Assembly (NCBI GenBank): GCA_022447545.1
Contig: JAKVBI010000015.1
Coordinates: forward strand, 1-64,000
Length of the DNA: 64,000 nt
From: Myxococcota bacterium
GTDB lineage: Bacteria > Myxococcota_A > UBA9160 > SMWR01
Direction: 5' to 3'
The notes below the pieces were generated by a model that had not been told where the DNA came from, did no database searches, and saw nothing but the letters and a program-made list of their open reading frames with translations. How positions within the stretch are numbered: position 1 is the first letter of the stretch; every line of letters starts with the position of its first letter. The position numbers and the translations under genes were made by a program. Shown in pieces: positions 8,545 through 16,297 of the stretch.

Positions 8545-8901
8545 CTAGAGGCGAACCACCGCGATTGCGGCGAGGATGGTTCCCACGACCGCCAGAGCGT
8601 AGAGGGTCGTCGCGACGGTCGTGTCGCGATCTGCGCCACCAAGATCGATGGACAACGAGCGGAGATGGTGCGCTCCCTTCCACAGTGGCAACGCAATCAG
8701 GGCAAAGAGAACCAGGCGGCTCACAGGATTACTCGCGACATCGAGAGCGCGCGTGTAGTCCATGCCGTTGGGAAAGAATCCCAGCGGAGCAAGGATTCCC
8801 ACGACCAGAACCCAGCCGGTCAGCAACATGGTACCGATCAGGATCCCCTGGCCGAACAGCAGCCAGATGAGCGGCTCTACGCGCAAAAGGAAGGTTTTCA
8901 T
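8545..8901 (-). CDS. frdD: Fumarate reductase membrane anchor subunit D
   Basis: A hydrophobic 118-aa protein with three predicted membrane helices, close in size to E. coli FrdD (119 aa). The start ATG shares one base with the TAA stop of frdC (a TAATG junction), which settles the start. N-terminal VEPLIWLLFGQG and KGAHHLRSL, with the His pair near the end of the second helix, fit a quinone-binding anchor. It ends the frdABCD operon and converges on the ketone operon across about 60 bases with no clear terminator. Confidence 0.82.
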   Translation of the reverse strand: MKTFLLRVEPLIWLLFGQGILIGTMLLTGWVLVVGILAPLGFFPNGMDYTRALDVASNPVSRLVLFALIALPLWKGAHHLRSLSIDLGGADRDTTVATTLYALAVVGTILAAIAVVRL

Positions 8902-9341
8902 TACAGGTTCCCCCCGATCAGCACGAAGGTCATGACGGCCGTAATCCCGAACCAGACGCCATAGAGCATGGCGGTGATGACCGGAGCGGGGGGCGGCTTC
9001 GCGGGCCCGATACGCGGCGGCTGTGCCTTGGGAAAGAGGCTGAAGAAGCGCACCGCGACGAACACCACCGACACGAATGCCAGCACATGGAAAGCGATGT
9101 AAAGCGGGTTTTCGAGTTGATTGAGCATGGACTGCCAGGCTTCCCGCCCGCTGCCCAGGGCCCAGACGATCCGCAGCGCGACGAAGCCTACCAACAGGTA
9201 GACGAGGCCTGTGGCATCGAAGAGCGTGTAGTTCCGGTACCGGCCCCCCATCGGGTACCTGGGCGGCATCTGCGGCGGCGCGGTCCGGGTTGAACCGGGC
9301 CGGCTGGGCTGCATGGCATGGGGATGTGCGGGCCTGGCCAT
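8901..9341 (-). CDS. frdC: Fumarate reductase membrane anchor subunit C
   Basis: A 146-aa membrane protein with a Pro-rich cytoplasmic N-terminus (about 35 residues) and three predicted helices (roughly 40-65, 80-105 and 118-145). Its place between frdB and frdD identifies it as the other quinone-binding anchor of a heme-free FrdABCD-type complex. It lies 3 bases after the frdB stop and overlaps frdD by one base. The 35-residue Pro/Arg-rich extension is longer than in E. coli FrdC. Confidence 0.8.
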   Translation of the reverse strand: MARPAHPHAMQPSRPGSTRTAPPQMPPRYPMGGRYRNYTLFDATGLVYLLVGFVALRIVWALGSGREAWQSMLNQLENPLYIAFHVLAFVSVVFVAVRFFSLFPKAQPPRIGPAKPPPAPVITAMLYGVWFGITAVMTFVLIGGNL

Positions 9342-9344
9342 TTC

Positions 9345-10094
9345 CTACTCCTTCCCATCGCGGGAAATCACGAGGCCAGTCGCCCAGTCGATCACGGCAT
9401 TGAATTTCGCCTGGTTGACGGCTGCGGCCGGATCCACGTTCTTGGGACACACCTCGCTGCACTCGTTCGCGTAGGAGCACGAAAACACCGTGCCCTCGCC
9501 GCGGAAGACTTCGTTGCGTTCAGCTGCTCCCTCGTCGCGAGAATCGATGTTGTAGCGATGGCCCAGCGCAATGGCTGCAGGCCCGAGAAATTCAGGCTCG
9601 TTGGCCACTACCGGACAGGCCGAGTAGCAGAGCATGCAATTGATACACATGCTGAACTGCTTGAACTCCTCGAGTTCCTCGGGAGACTGCCTCATCGGCC
9701 CGTCTTCTGCGGCGAGTTCCTTGGCGCGGATGATCCACGGCTTGACCTGGTTGAACTTGTCCATGAAGCCGTCCATCTCGACTACCAGGTCGCGAATGAC
9801 AGGAAAGTTCGACAAAGGAGAAATCTCGATCGTATCTCCGTAGCCCGAGAGCCGATCCTTGCAGGTCAGCCGGGGCTCCCCATTGACCATCATCCCGCAA
9901 CTCCCACATACGGCCATGCGACACGACCAGCGGTGGGACAGTGACGGATCGACCTCGTCCTTGATGTAGTTGATGGCATCGAGGATCTTCCAATACGGCT
10001 CTACCTCGATCTCATAGGATTCGGTCTTGGGAACCTCGTCGGTATCCGGGTCGAAACGCGTGATGACGAAGGTCTTCTTCTGCCGCTCACTCAT
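9345..10094 (-). CDS. frdB: Fumarate reductase / succinate dehydrogenase iron-sulfur subunit
   Basis: The electron-transfer subunit, 249 aa. The [2Fe-2S] ligands are Cys58, 63, 66 and 78. Cys150, 153, 156 and 160 hold the [4Fe-4S] cluster. Cys206, 212 and 216 hold the [3Fe-4S] cluster, with the conserved SEVCPKNVDPAAAVNQ segment around the last of them. All are in the usual spacing, so the protein looks intact. It connects FAD in FrdA to quinone at FrdCD. Its start shares one base with the frdA stop. Confidence 0.92.
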   Translation of the reverse strand: MSERQKKTFVITRFDPDTDEVPKTESYEIEVEPYWKILDAINYIKDEVDPSLSHRWSCRMAVCGSCGMMVNGEPRLTCKDRLSGYGDTIEISPLSNFPVIRDLVVEMDGFMDKFNQVKPWIIRAKELAAEDGPMRQSPEELEEFKQFSMCINCMLCYSACPVVANEPEFLGPAAIALGHRYNIDSRDEGAAERNEVFRGEGTVFSCSYANECSEVCPKNVDPAAAVNQAKFNAVIDWATGLVISRDGKE

Positions 10095-11818
10095 CAGTAC
10101 TTGCGCTCCTCAGGCTCCCACTTCCCAAGCGTGACCGGTTTCGTCCCCACTCGGGGAGGGCTTCCAGGTTCGTAGTACGCCAGGGAGTGGTGCAGGAAAT
10201 TCTGGTCGTCGCGGTGCGGATGATCCCGGCGGGTGTGAGCCCCCCTGGATTCCTTGCGGACGACTGCACAACGGGCAACGGCCTCGGCGCAATCGACCAT
10301 GTTGGCCAGTTCCATGGCCGCGATCAACTCGGTGTTGAAAACTCTGCTTCCATCTTGCAGAGAGACATCGGCAAGACGCTGCTTGATCACATCGATGGTC
10401 TCGCACGAGGCCTGCATGCTGCCCTCCTCGCGGTACACCCCACACCCCGATTCCATGGTGGTGTTGAGTTCCTCTCGCAGACGCGAGATCTTCTCGTTTC
10501 CGCTGCGCTTGTTCCGAAGAGCCTCGATCCGAGCGACCTCCTCCTCGGCTTGAGCGCGGAGATTGGCGTCGCTCCCCTCGTCGATCCCCCTGGAGAAATC
10601 CACCGCACAACGTCCCGCGCGGGCACCAAAGACCAGGCACTCGGTCAGCGAGTTGGATCCCAGTCGGTTGGCACCGTTGAGAGAAACCGACGCGCATTCC
10701 CCTGCTGCGTAGAGCCCTCGAATGGAGGTCGCACCGTCGATATCGGTATCGATCCCACCCATCATGTAGTGAACGACGGGCCGGATGGGGATCGGAGCTT
10801 CGACGGGGTCCACATCGATGTAGAGCTTGGATAGCTCTCGGACCATGGGAATCCGTGCCTGGATCTTCTCCTCGCCGAGGTGGGTGAGGTCGAGGTTCAT
10901 ATATTGACCATGCGCGCCCTCCAGGCCGCGACCGGCCTCGATTTCCTGAATGATCGCTCGAGAAATCATGTCGCGAGGGCCAAGCTCTGCCTTCGTTCCC
11001 ACTCCGTAGTCCCTCTCCACGAGAAACCGCTCTTCATCCTTGTTGCGCAGATACCCCCCCTCACCGCGCGCTGCCTCGGTGATCAGAATTCCGGTCCCAG
11101 GGAGTCCTGTGGGGTGGTATTGAACAAATTCCATGTCCTTGAGCGGTACACCCGCTCGGTAGGCGAGGGACATCCCGTCCCCCGTCTTGATGTTTCCATT
11201 CGTCGTGAACGGGAAGATCTTGCCCGCACCCCCTGTCGCCAGAATCACGGCGCGACCGCGAATGATGCGGAGAACCCCATCGCGGATGTTCAGGGATGCA
11301 ACCCCTCGCACCACACCGTCCTCGACCAGGAGTTTCGTGACGAACTGCTCGTCGTAGCGAACGATCTGCTCGAAACGCATGGAGTGCTGGAACAACGAGT
11401 GCAGCATGTGGAAGCCGACCTTGTCCGTCGCGTACCAGGTCCGCTTGGTGCTCATTCCGCCGAACGCCCGGGTGGCCACACTGCCATCCTCGTTGCGGCT
11501 CCAGGGGCAACCCCAGTGTTCGAGCAGGGCGAGTTCCTTAGGCGCCTCTTGGACGAAATACTGGATGACATCCTGGTCGCCCAGAAAGTCCGACCCCTTC
11601 ACGGTGTCGAAACCGTGCATCTCGAAGTTGTCGTCTTCTCGAGCCACGGCAGCGGCACCGCCTTCGGCGGACACGGTATGGCTCCGCATGGGATAGACCT
11701 TGGAGACCATCCCGATTGAGAGTTGGGGGTCGGCTTCAGCGACTGCGATCGCTGCCCGCAGACCCGCTCCCCCTCCGCCCACGATGACGATGTCGTGGCT
11801 TATGGATTCGATTTCCAT
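10094..11818 (-). CDS. frdA: Fumarate reductase / succinate dehydrogenase flavoprotein subunit
   Basis: The catalytic subunit, 574 aa, interconverting succinate and fumarate. It has an N-terminal dinucleotide fold (VIVGGGGAGLRAA), His47 in MRSHTVSAEGG for covalent FAD, and a RGEGGYLRN active-site segment. The HYMMGGIDTD loop and a C-terminal HTRRDHPHRDD segment are also present. The subunit order ABCD resembles the enterobacterial quinol:fumarate reductase, but direction cannot be told from sequence. With an aa3 oxidase encoded 10 kb away and no second complex II in the window, it may be the succinate dehydrogenase of an aerobic TCA cycle, or work both ways. GAAGGGG precedes the ATG. Confidence 0.92.
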   Translation of the reverse strand: MEIESISHDIVIVGGGGAGLRAAIAVAEADPQLSIGMVSKVYPMRSHTVSAEGGAAAVAREDDNFEMHGFDTVKGSDFLGDQDVIQYFVQEAPKELALLEHWGCPWSRNEDGSVATRAFGGMSTKRTWYATDKVGFHMLHSLFQHSMRFEQIVRYDEQFVTKLLVEDGVVRGVASLNIRDGVLRIIRGRAVILATGGAGKIFPFTTNGNIKTGDGMSLAYRAGVPLKDMEFVQYHPTGLPGTGILITEAARGEGGYLRNKDEERFLVERDYGVGTKAELGPRDMISRAIIQEIEAGRGLEGAHGQYMNLDLTHLGEEKIQARIPMVRELSKLYIDVDPVEAPIPIRPVVHYMMGGIDTDIDGATSIRGLYAAGECASVSLNGANRLGSNSLTECLVFGARAGRCAVDFSRGIDEGSDANLRAQAEEEVARIEALRNKRSGNEKISRLREELNTTMESGCGVYREEGSMQASCETIDVIKQRLADVSLQDGSRVFNTELIAAMELANMVDCAEAVARCAVVRKESRGAHTRRDHPHRDDQNFLHHSLAYYEPGSPPRVGTKPVTLGKWEPEERKY

Positions 11819-12415
11819 CGACGGTACCGACCCCTTCCACGGCCCGGTCCGGCCCGGGCTCCTTCACACATGAGGCCTCGAACCCACGGCGTCGTTTTCG
11901 GACGACCGCCTTCATGCCCCGACGGCGTCGGGGCCCACCGGCGCATACGACGCGGGTGGCTGGAAATGGGACACGAGGCCTGCACAGGTGTAACGAATCC
12001 CGCCGAGTGTGGAAAGCGCTCCAGGGGGCCGAAATCGGGGGAACCGAGGAAGGCGGGCCCATGTGACCGTGTCTGTCACACCCGTGGGAGACCTTCCGCC
12101 GTGGTTGATGGGTTCCCCCCTACTCGCGGGATGGATGGCACTGGAGCCGGCATCCCGCGAGCCCGTCTCCCCCCATGAGCTGCGAAATTCCCCGATTAAC
12201 CTGGAGCCCCCCATGCAGGTGTCTGCCGCCTCGAAAACGTCGATTCTCCAGGGTTCGCGGGAGGCCTTTTGCGTGATCGGCCTGTTCGTGGGCACCGGCC
12301 TCGCCGCCGCCCACGGTTTTTCGGCGCCGGGTCTCCCAGAGCCTCCCTGCGCCCCCGATGACGCGTGCCGACCCTGGATGTCGCAAGCTGAACGGCAAGC
12401 GCCTAGGCTGGCAAC
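11819..12415. other. Intergenic region between divergent frdA and the NYN gene
   Basis: About 600 bases without a convincing gene. Open frames exist on both strands but have coding-unlike composition and no family resemblance. The region should hold the frdABCD promoter (minus strand) and that of the NYN gene (plus strand); no near-consensus sigma-70 pair was recognised. One perfect inverted repeat is listed separately. Confidence 0.6.
12062..12080. promoter_or_regulatory. Perfect inverted repeat TGTGAC-N7-GTCACA, possible operator
   Basis: A perfect 6-bp inverted repeat with a 7-base spacer lies about 245 bases upstream of frdA, in the only long non-coding gap near that operon. The TGTGA/TCACA arms recall CRP/FNR half-sites, but the spacing is longer than the usual six bases, so assignment to that family is weak. 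It could be an operator of an unidentified regulator or chance. Confidence 0.25.
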
Positions 12416-12901
12416 GTGGTCCAGGAAGGCCTTCACACCGTCCCCCCCCACCCCACTCCCGAGGTCTGGCTCGTCGACGGGTACAACGTCCTCCACGCAG
12501 TGGTCCTCGGAGACGATCGGGAGCGTTGGTGGCGAGAGGAGCAACGAGATCGGCTCATCCGGATGGCAACGGATCTCGGTGCCGGCGAGGCTCCCGTCTG
12601 GGTGGTCTTCGATGGCCCCCACCCCCTCGCGGATACTCCCGAAAGCTTCGAGCGAGCATTTGAGGATTGTCCAGCGCCCCTCCAAGAGTCCCGAGTTGGG
12701 GTCGTATTTGCCCCGGACGCCGATGACTGGATCCTGACCCGGGCCCGACGTGCCTCCAGTCCTGAGGGAATTGCCGTCGTCACCGCGGACCGCCGCCTGG
12801 CCGCACGAGTGAGGAGGACTGGGGTTCAGGTCGTCTCACCTCGTTCATTCCTCGATGCCTGCCGCGCGGCAGGGACCGATCCCCCCACGGGGAACAATTG
12901 A
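12416..12901 (+). CDS. YacP/Rae1-like NYN-domain ribonuclease
   Basis: A 161-aa protein with a PIN-like NYN fold. The acidic residues expected for metal-dependent RNA cleavage are visible in WLVDGYNVLHA (about 18-28), VVFDGPH, DADDWI and VVTADRRLA. The closest known group is YacP/Rae1, small endoribonucleases acting on translated mRNA. The GTG start lacks a Shine-Dalgarno sequence; a later start would cut into the domain. It stands alone between the frd operon and the RND exporter. Family assignment is good, target unknown. Confidence 0.75.
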   Translation: MVQEGLHTVPPHPTPEVWLVDGYNVLHAVVLGDDRERWWREEQRDRLIRMATDLGAGEAPVWVVFDGPHPLADTPESFERAFEDCPAPLQESRVGVVFAPDADDWILTRARRASSPEGIAVVTADRRLAARVRRTGVQVVSPRSFLDACRAAGTDPPTGNN

Positions 12902-12974
12902 CTTCGGGTCACGACTCTGCGGCACCTCGGCCCCGCAGATCCCCATTATTTCTCATGTTTTCCGGTGTTACGGC

Positions 12975-13004
12975 TTGACCGGGAACCCGCTTCGGAAATA
13001 TCGT
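12975..13004 (+). promoter_or_regulatory. Candidate promoter TTGACC-N18-TATCGT for the RND exporter
   Basis: A -35-like TTGACC (12975-12980) is followed after 18 bases by TATCGT (12999-13004), in the locally AT-richer gap before the exporter gene. The same hexamers and spacing occur before the TPP-lyase gene at 54.55 kb, and a close relative before leuS. A start about 135 bases upstream of the coding sequence would leave a long leader. Confidence 0.4.
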
Positions 13005-13146
13005 CCTGCTCACGGCCACCGACAGTTGGGCCTAGGAACGCGCACCTTCCGGTCGAGTTCCCCCATTTCCCGTCGGCGTCGATTCGTGATCCGTCGAAGC
13101 CTACGACGAACCCGCGGGGTGAGGGCTTCGCCGTGCAAGGAGAACC

Positions 13147-16100
13147 ATGGCGGAAGCAGCCGGTCAAGAAGGCAACATCAGCGCAACCCTGAAATTCGCG
13201 CGCTTCATTGTGCGCAACCGAGCACCCGTGGGACTGCTGCTGATCGCAGCGAGTCTCTTTTTCGCTTACCCCATCGCCAACATGGTGATGTCTGCGTTGG
13301 GCTCTCCTCTGCCCGGACCCGTGGTGCGAATCGACACGAACGCACGAGACATCCTTCCCGATCACCCCTACGTCCATGCAATGGACAAATACGCGAGACA
13401 ATTCGGCGGGTCGGCATCGGTCGCAGTCGCCGTCGCAGTCAAAGAGGGAACCATCTTCACCCCCGAGGTCCTAAACGTGATTCGAGAGGTCACGCGACGG
13501 GTCGACGGTGTGGGTTTCGAGAGCCATTCGGATGAACGCGACGAATTACGCGATCAACTCGAGGAGGATGAGACCCTTACCGTTCAGGAAGTCCGCGCCA
13601 TCCTCGATCGGACCTATCCCCCGTACCCCGTCAATCACGACCAGATCCGTTCGATCGCGCACCACAGCACCCGTGTCATCCAGATTCAGCCCGATGGCAG
13701 CATCGAGGGGGAAACCCTCATGCCAAGGCTGCCCAAGACCCAGGAGCAGGCCGACGAGCTGCGCGAGTTGGTCCGACAGAACCCGCCGGTCATTTACGGA
13801 AGGCTGGTCTCGCGTCCCGACGAGCAGGGCGCGCTGATCACTGCAGGCTTCATCACGGACCGCCTCAGCAGTCGCGAGGTCTACATGGCGGTCTTCCGCC
13901 ATCTGAACAAGATCAAGGAAGACCTCGAGACCGACAACATCACCATCTACATCGCAGGTGGGCCGGTCTTGACCGGATGGGTCATCACCCACGCGGGCGA
14001 AATCATCCAGTACGTGGTGCTGACCATCGCCGCAATCTTCTTCCTCCTGTGGCTCTACTTCCGCCGCTGGCACGGCGTCTTCATCCCAGCCGTCGCAGCA
14101 GGAATGACCGTCGTGTGGGGCCTGGGCTTCACAGGATGGGTCGGAATCACCTTCGACCCACTGATCCTCGTGATTCCGATGATCATCACCGCAAGGGCAG
14201 TGTCACACACGGTCCAGATGGCCGAGCGTTTCTTCGAGGACTACGAGGTGATGCTCCCCCGCCTCGGGGACCCGAAGGCCGCAAAGGTGGAAGTCGCCAC
14301 CGTTGCCATGAGTGAGCTCGTGGTTCCAGGGACTCTCGGCATCATCACCGACGTCGCGGGACTACTGGTGATTCTGGTCACGACCATCCCACAGATGCAG
14401 AATCTCGCGATCTTCGGCGCCTTCTGGGTCCTGTCGATCATTGCGACGGTGGAAATCCTCCATCCGATCCTGATCTGTTACCTGCCAGCACCGACCGAGC
14501 ACGAGCACTTCCTGCCGGGCTTCATGGTTCGCTTCACTCGTGCGGTGGGCGACATCACCACCCACCCCACGCAGAAATACATCGTTGCAGGCGTCACCGT
14601 CGTGCTCTTCAGCGTATCGAGCTACATCGCGTTGTTTCATGCCAAGATTGGAGAGGCAACACCAGGCACCCCACTTCTTTGGCCAGATCACGAATTCAAT
14701 GTTGCGACCGACGCCATCGCCAAGAAGTTCGGTGGTGTGGATGCGCTGGTGATGTACTCGGATGGCGATCGACCGAAAGCCAGCGAGGACGCCGATCCAA
14801 TCCAAGCCATGGAGGGCATGGAGAGATACCTGAAAGCCAATACGAACCTGGGTGCGGCGGTTTCGGTGGTTCCCTTCCTCAAGAGTTCGTGGCGGATGAA
14901 CCACTACGGAGATCCGAAGTGGTATTTCATCCCCTACAACACGGGCACTGTTCGCTCGATGATCTTTCAGCTCCGCCAGAACGGCGCTCCCGGGTTCATG
15001 CGACCGTTCATGACGGATGACGGACGCAAAGCCACCGTCTCCTTCTTCTATCCCGACCACCAGGGCAAAACCATCGAGTACGCCCGCCACTACGCTGAAA
15101 AGTTCGTTTCGGAAAACCCTCTTGGGGAAATCTACGTCCGACTCGACATGGACAAGGCCGGCGAAGACACTGGGTTCTTCGACACCGAGAACCTGAAAGA
15201 CATGTGGTACTACATGTTCGGGCCGATGCTTCCGCCCAGAAATCACACCCTTAATGTCCGCATTCGGCAGGATGACGGAAGCTACAACGAGGTTGCCGTA
15301 AACCAGGCCTCCGATGGACTCCCCGAGTGGATCGAAGACTTCCGAGAAGGAGCGATCGAGGACTACTGGGAGGAGTTGGACAATACGGAGGAAGACGAGA
15401 TCTTTACATGGCCAGACACACTGGAAGAGTGGGATCTGAGCGACGTCGACGCCTGGTGGGAGCACGAGGATTCTGGAATCCGTGCCGTGGCCGTCAACAC
15501 CAAGGACCTGCTCGTCTCCGACATGAAAGCCGTCAATGAGACGCCAAAGTACCAGCCCACCAATTCATTCACGCGAGGCGTCCAATTCGTACTCGCTGGA
15601 GGAAGCATGGGCGTACTGGCGGCCATCAACGAAGAGGTAGAGCGAAGCCACGTCGCCAACATTTCGTTGATCTTCATCGTGATCTTCATCCTGCACTCTG
15701 TCACCTATCAATCCATCCCGAGCGGGGCGATCATCCTGCTGCAAATCGCAACCGCAACGATGCTCTCGCTGGCTTACATGTCCATTCGAAACATCGGCCT
15801 CAACATCAACACACTGCCGGTGCAATCCGTCGGAGTGGGAATTGGCGTCGACTATGCGATTTACATCGTGGACCGGATACGCCAGGAGGTGGCCGACACG
15901 GCGGATATTGACGAGGCTGTCAGACGAGCGGTCAGGACAACGGGAATGGCCGTGAGCTTCACCGCGACCACCATCGTTGGTGGCATCATCCTCTGGAGTT
16001 TCTCAAACCTCCGTTTCCAGGCCGAAATGGCGCAACTGCTGGTGATCCTCATGGTCATCAACATGCTCGGGGCCATTACGGTCGTCCCGGCCTTCTACTC

Positions 16101-16212
16101 CATTTTGCGGCCCAAGGTTGCGACCGCATTGCTGACGGACGAGCAGCGAGAAGCCATGCGGACCCAAAAGGAAAGAGAAAAGAAACTGGGACTTCGGGAC
16201 TCCGACGAGTAG
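13147..16212 (+). CDS. RND/MMPL-superfamily exporter
   Basis: A 1021-aa inner-membrane transporter with the RND internal duplication. One N-terminal helix (about 25-50) is followed by a large periplasmic domain and a block of five or so helices (about 285-445). A second helix (about 480-500), a second periplasmic domain and a final helix block (about 835-995) follow. The last block includes VGVGIGVDYAIYIVDRI, the usual region for the proton-relay Asp. It belongs to the MMPL/hopanoid-transporter-like branch that works without a dedicated fusion protein; lipids or other hydrophobic molecules are typical cargo. An unusual acidic, Trp-rich insert occupies about 737-777. GCAAGGAGAACC precedes the ATG. 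No partner genes are adjacent. Confidence 0.82.
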   Translation: MAEAAGQEGNISATLKFARFIVRNRAPVGLLLIAASLFFAYPIANMVMSALGSPLPGPVVRIDTNARDILPDHPYVHAMDKYARQFGGSASVAVAVAVKEGTIFTPEVLNVIREVTRRVDGVGFESHSDERDELRDQLEEDETLTVQEVRAILDRTYPPYPVNHDQIRSIAHHSTRVIQIQPDGSIEGETLMPRLPKTQEQADELRELVRQNPPVIYGRLVSRPDEQGALITAGFITDRLSSREVYMAVFRHLNKIKEDLETDNITIYIAGGPVLTGWVITHAGEIIQYVVLTIAAIFFLLWLYFRRWHGVFIPAVAAGMTVVWGLGFTGWVGITFDPLILVIPMIITARAVSHTVQMAERFFEDYEVMLPRLGDPKAAKVEVATVAMSELVVPGTLGIITDVAGLLVILVTTIPQMQNLAIFGAFWVLSIIATVEILHPILICYLPAPTEHEHFLPGFMVRFTRAVGDITTHPTQKYIVAGVTVVLFSVSSYIALFHAKIGEATPGTPLLWPDHEFNVATDAIAKKFGGVDALVMYSDGDRPKASEDADPIQAMEGMERYLKANTNLGAAVSVVPFLKSSWRMNHYGDPKWYFIPYNTGTVRSMIFQLRQNGAPGFMRPFMTDDGRKATVSFFYPDHQGKTIEYARHYAEKFVSENPLGEIYVRLDMDKAGEDTGFFDTENLKDMWYYMFGPMLPPRNHTLNVRIRQDDGSYNEVAVNQASDGLPEWIEDFREGAIEDYWEELDNTEEDEIFTWPDTLEEWDLSDVDAWWEHEDSGIRAVAVNTKDLLVSDMKAVNETPKYQPTNSFTRGVQFVLAGGSMGVLAAINEEVERSHVANISLIFIVIFILHSVTYQSIPSGAIILLQIATATMLSLAYMSIRNIGLNINTLPVQSVGVGIGVDYAIYIVDRIRQEVADTADIDEAVRRAVRTTGMAVSFTATTIVGGIILWSFSNLRFQAEMAQLLVILMVINMLGAITVVPAFYSILRPKVATALLTDEQREAMRTQKEREKKLGLRDSDE

Positions 16213-16263
16213 AGGGCTTCACCGTCCGAGCTCCGAATCCCACGGTGCCACATCGTCTACCCG

Positions 16264-16291
16264 TTGACTGGCGCGAGCACGCCGGTACCGT
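16264..16291 (+). promoter_or_regulatory. Candidate leuS promoter, possibly giving a leaderless mRNA
   Basis: TTGACT (16264-16269), 16 bases, then TACCGT (16286-16291). The predicted start of transcription falls on or next to the leuS ATG at 16298. No Shine-Dalgarno sequence precedes that ATG, which fits a leaderless message. The hexamers resemble those at 12.98 and 54.55 kb. Confidence 0.35.
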
Positions 16292-16297
16292 TCGGGC

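Noticed and set aside
12009-12737. Plus-strand frame with a short hydrophobic stretch starting near 12213
   Set aside because: It runs into the NYN gene in another frame, ends in low-complexity Ser/Pro sequence and has no ribosome site; the hydrophobic part is too short to be convincing.
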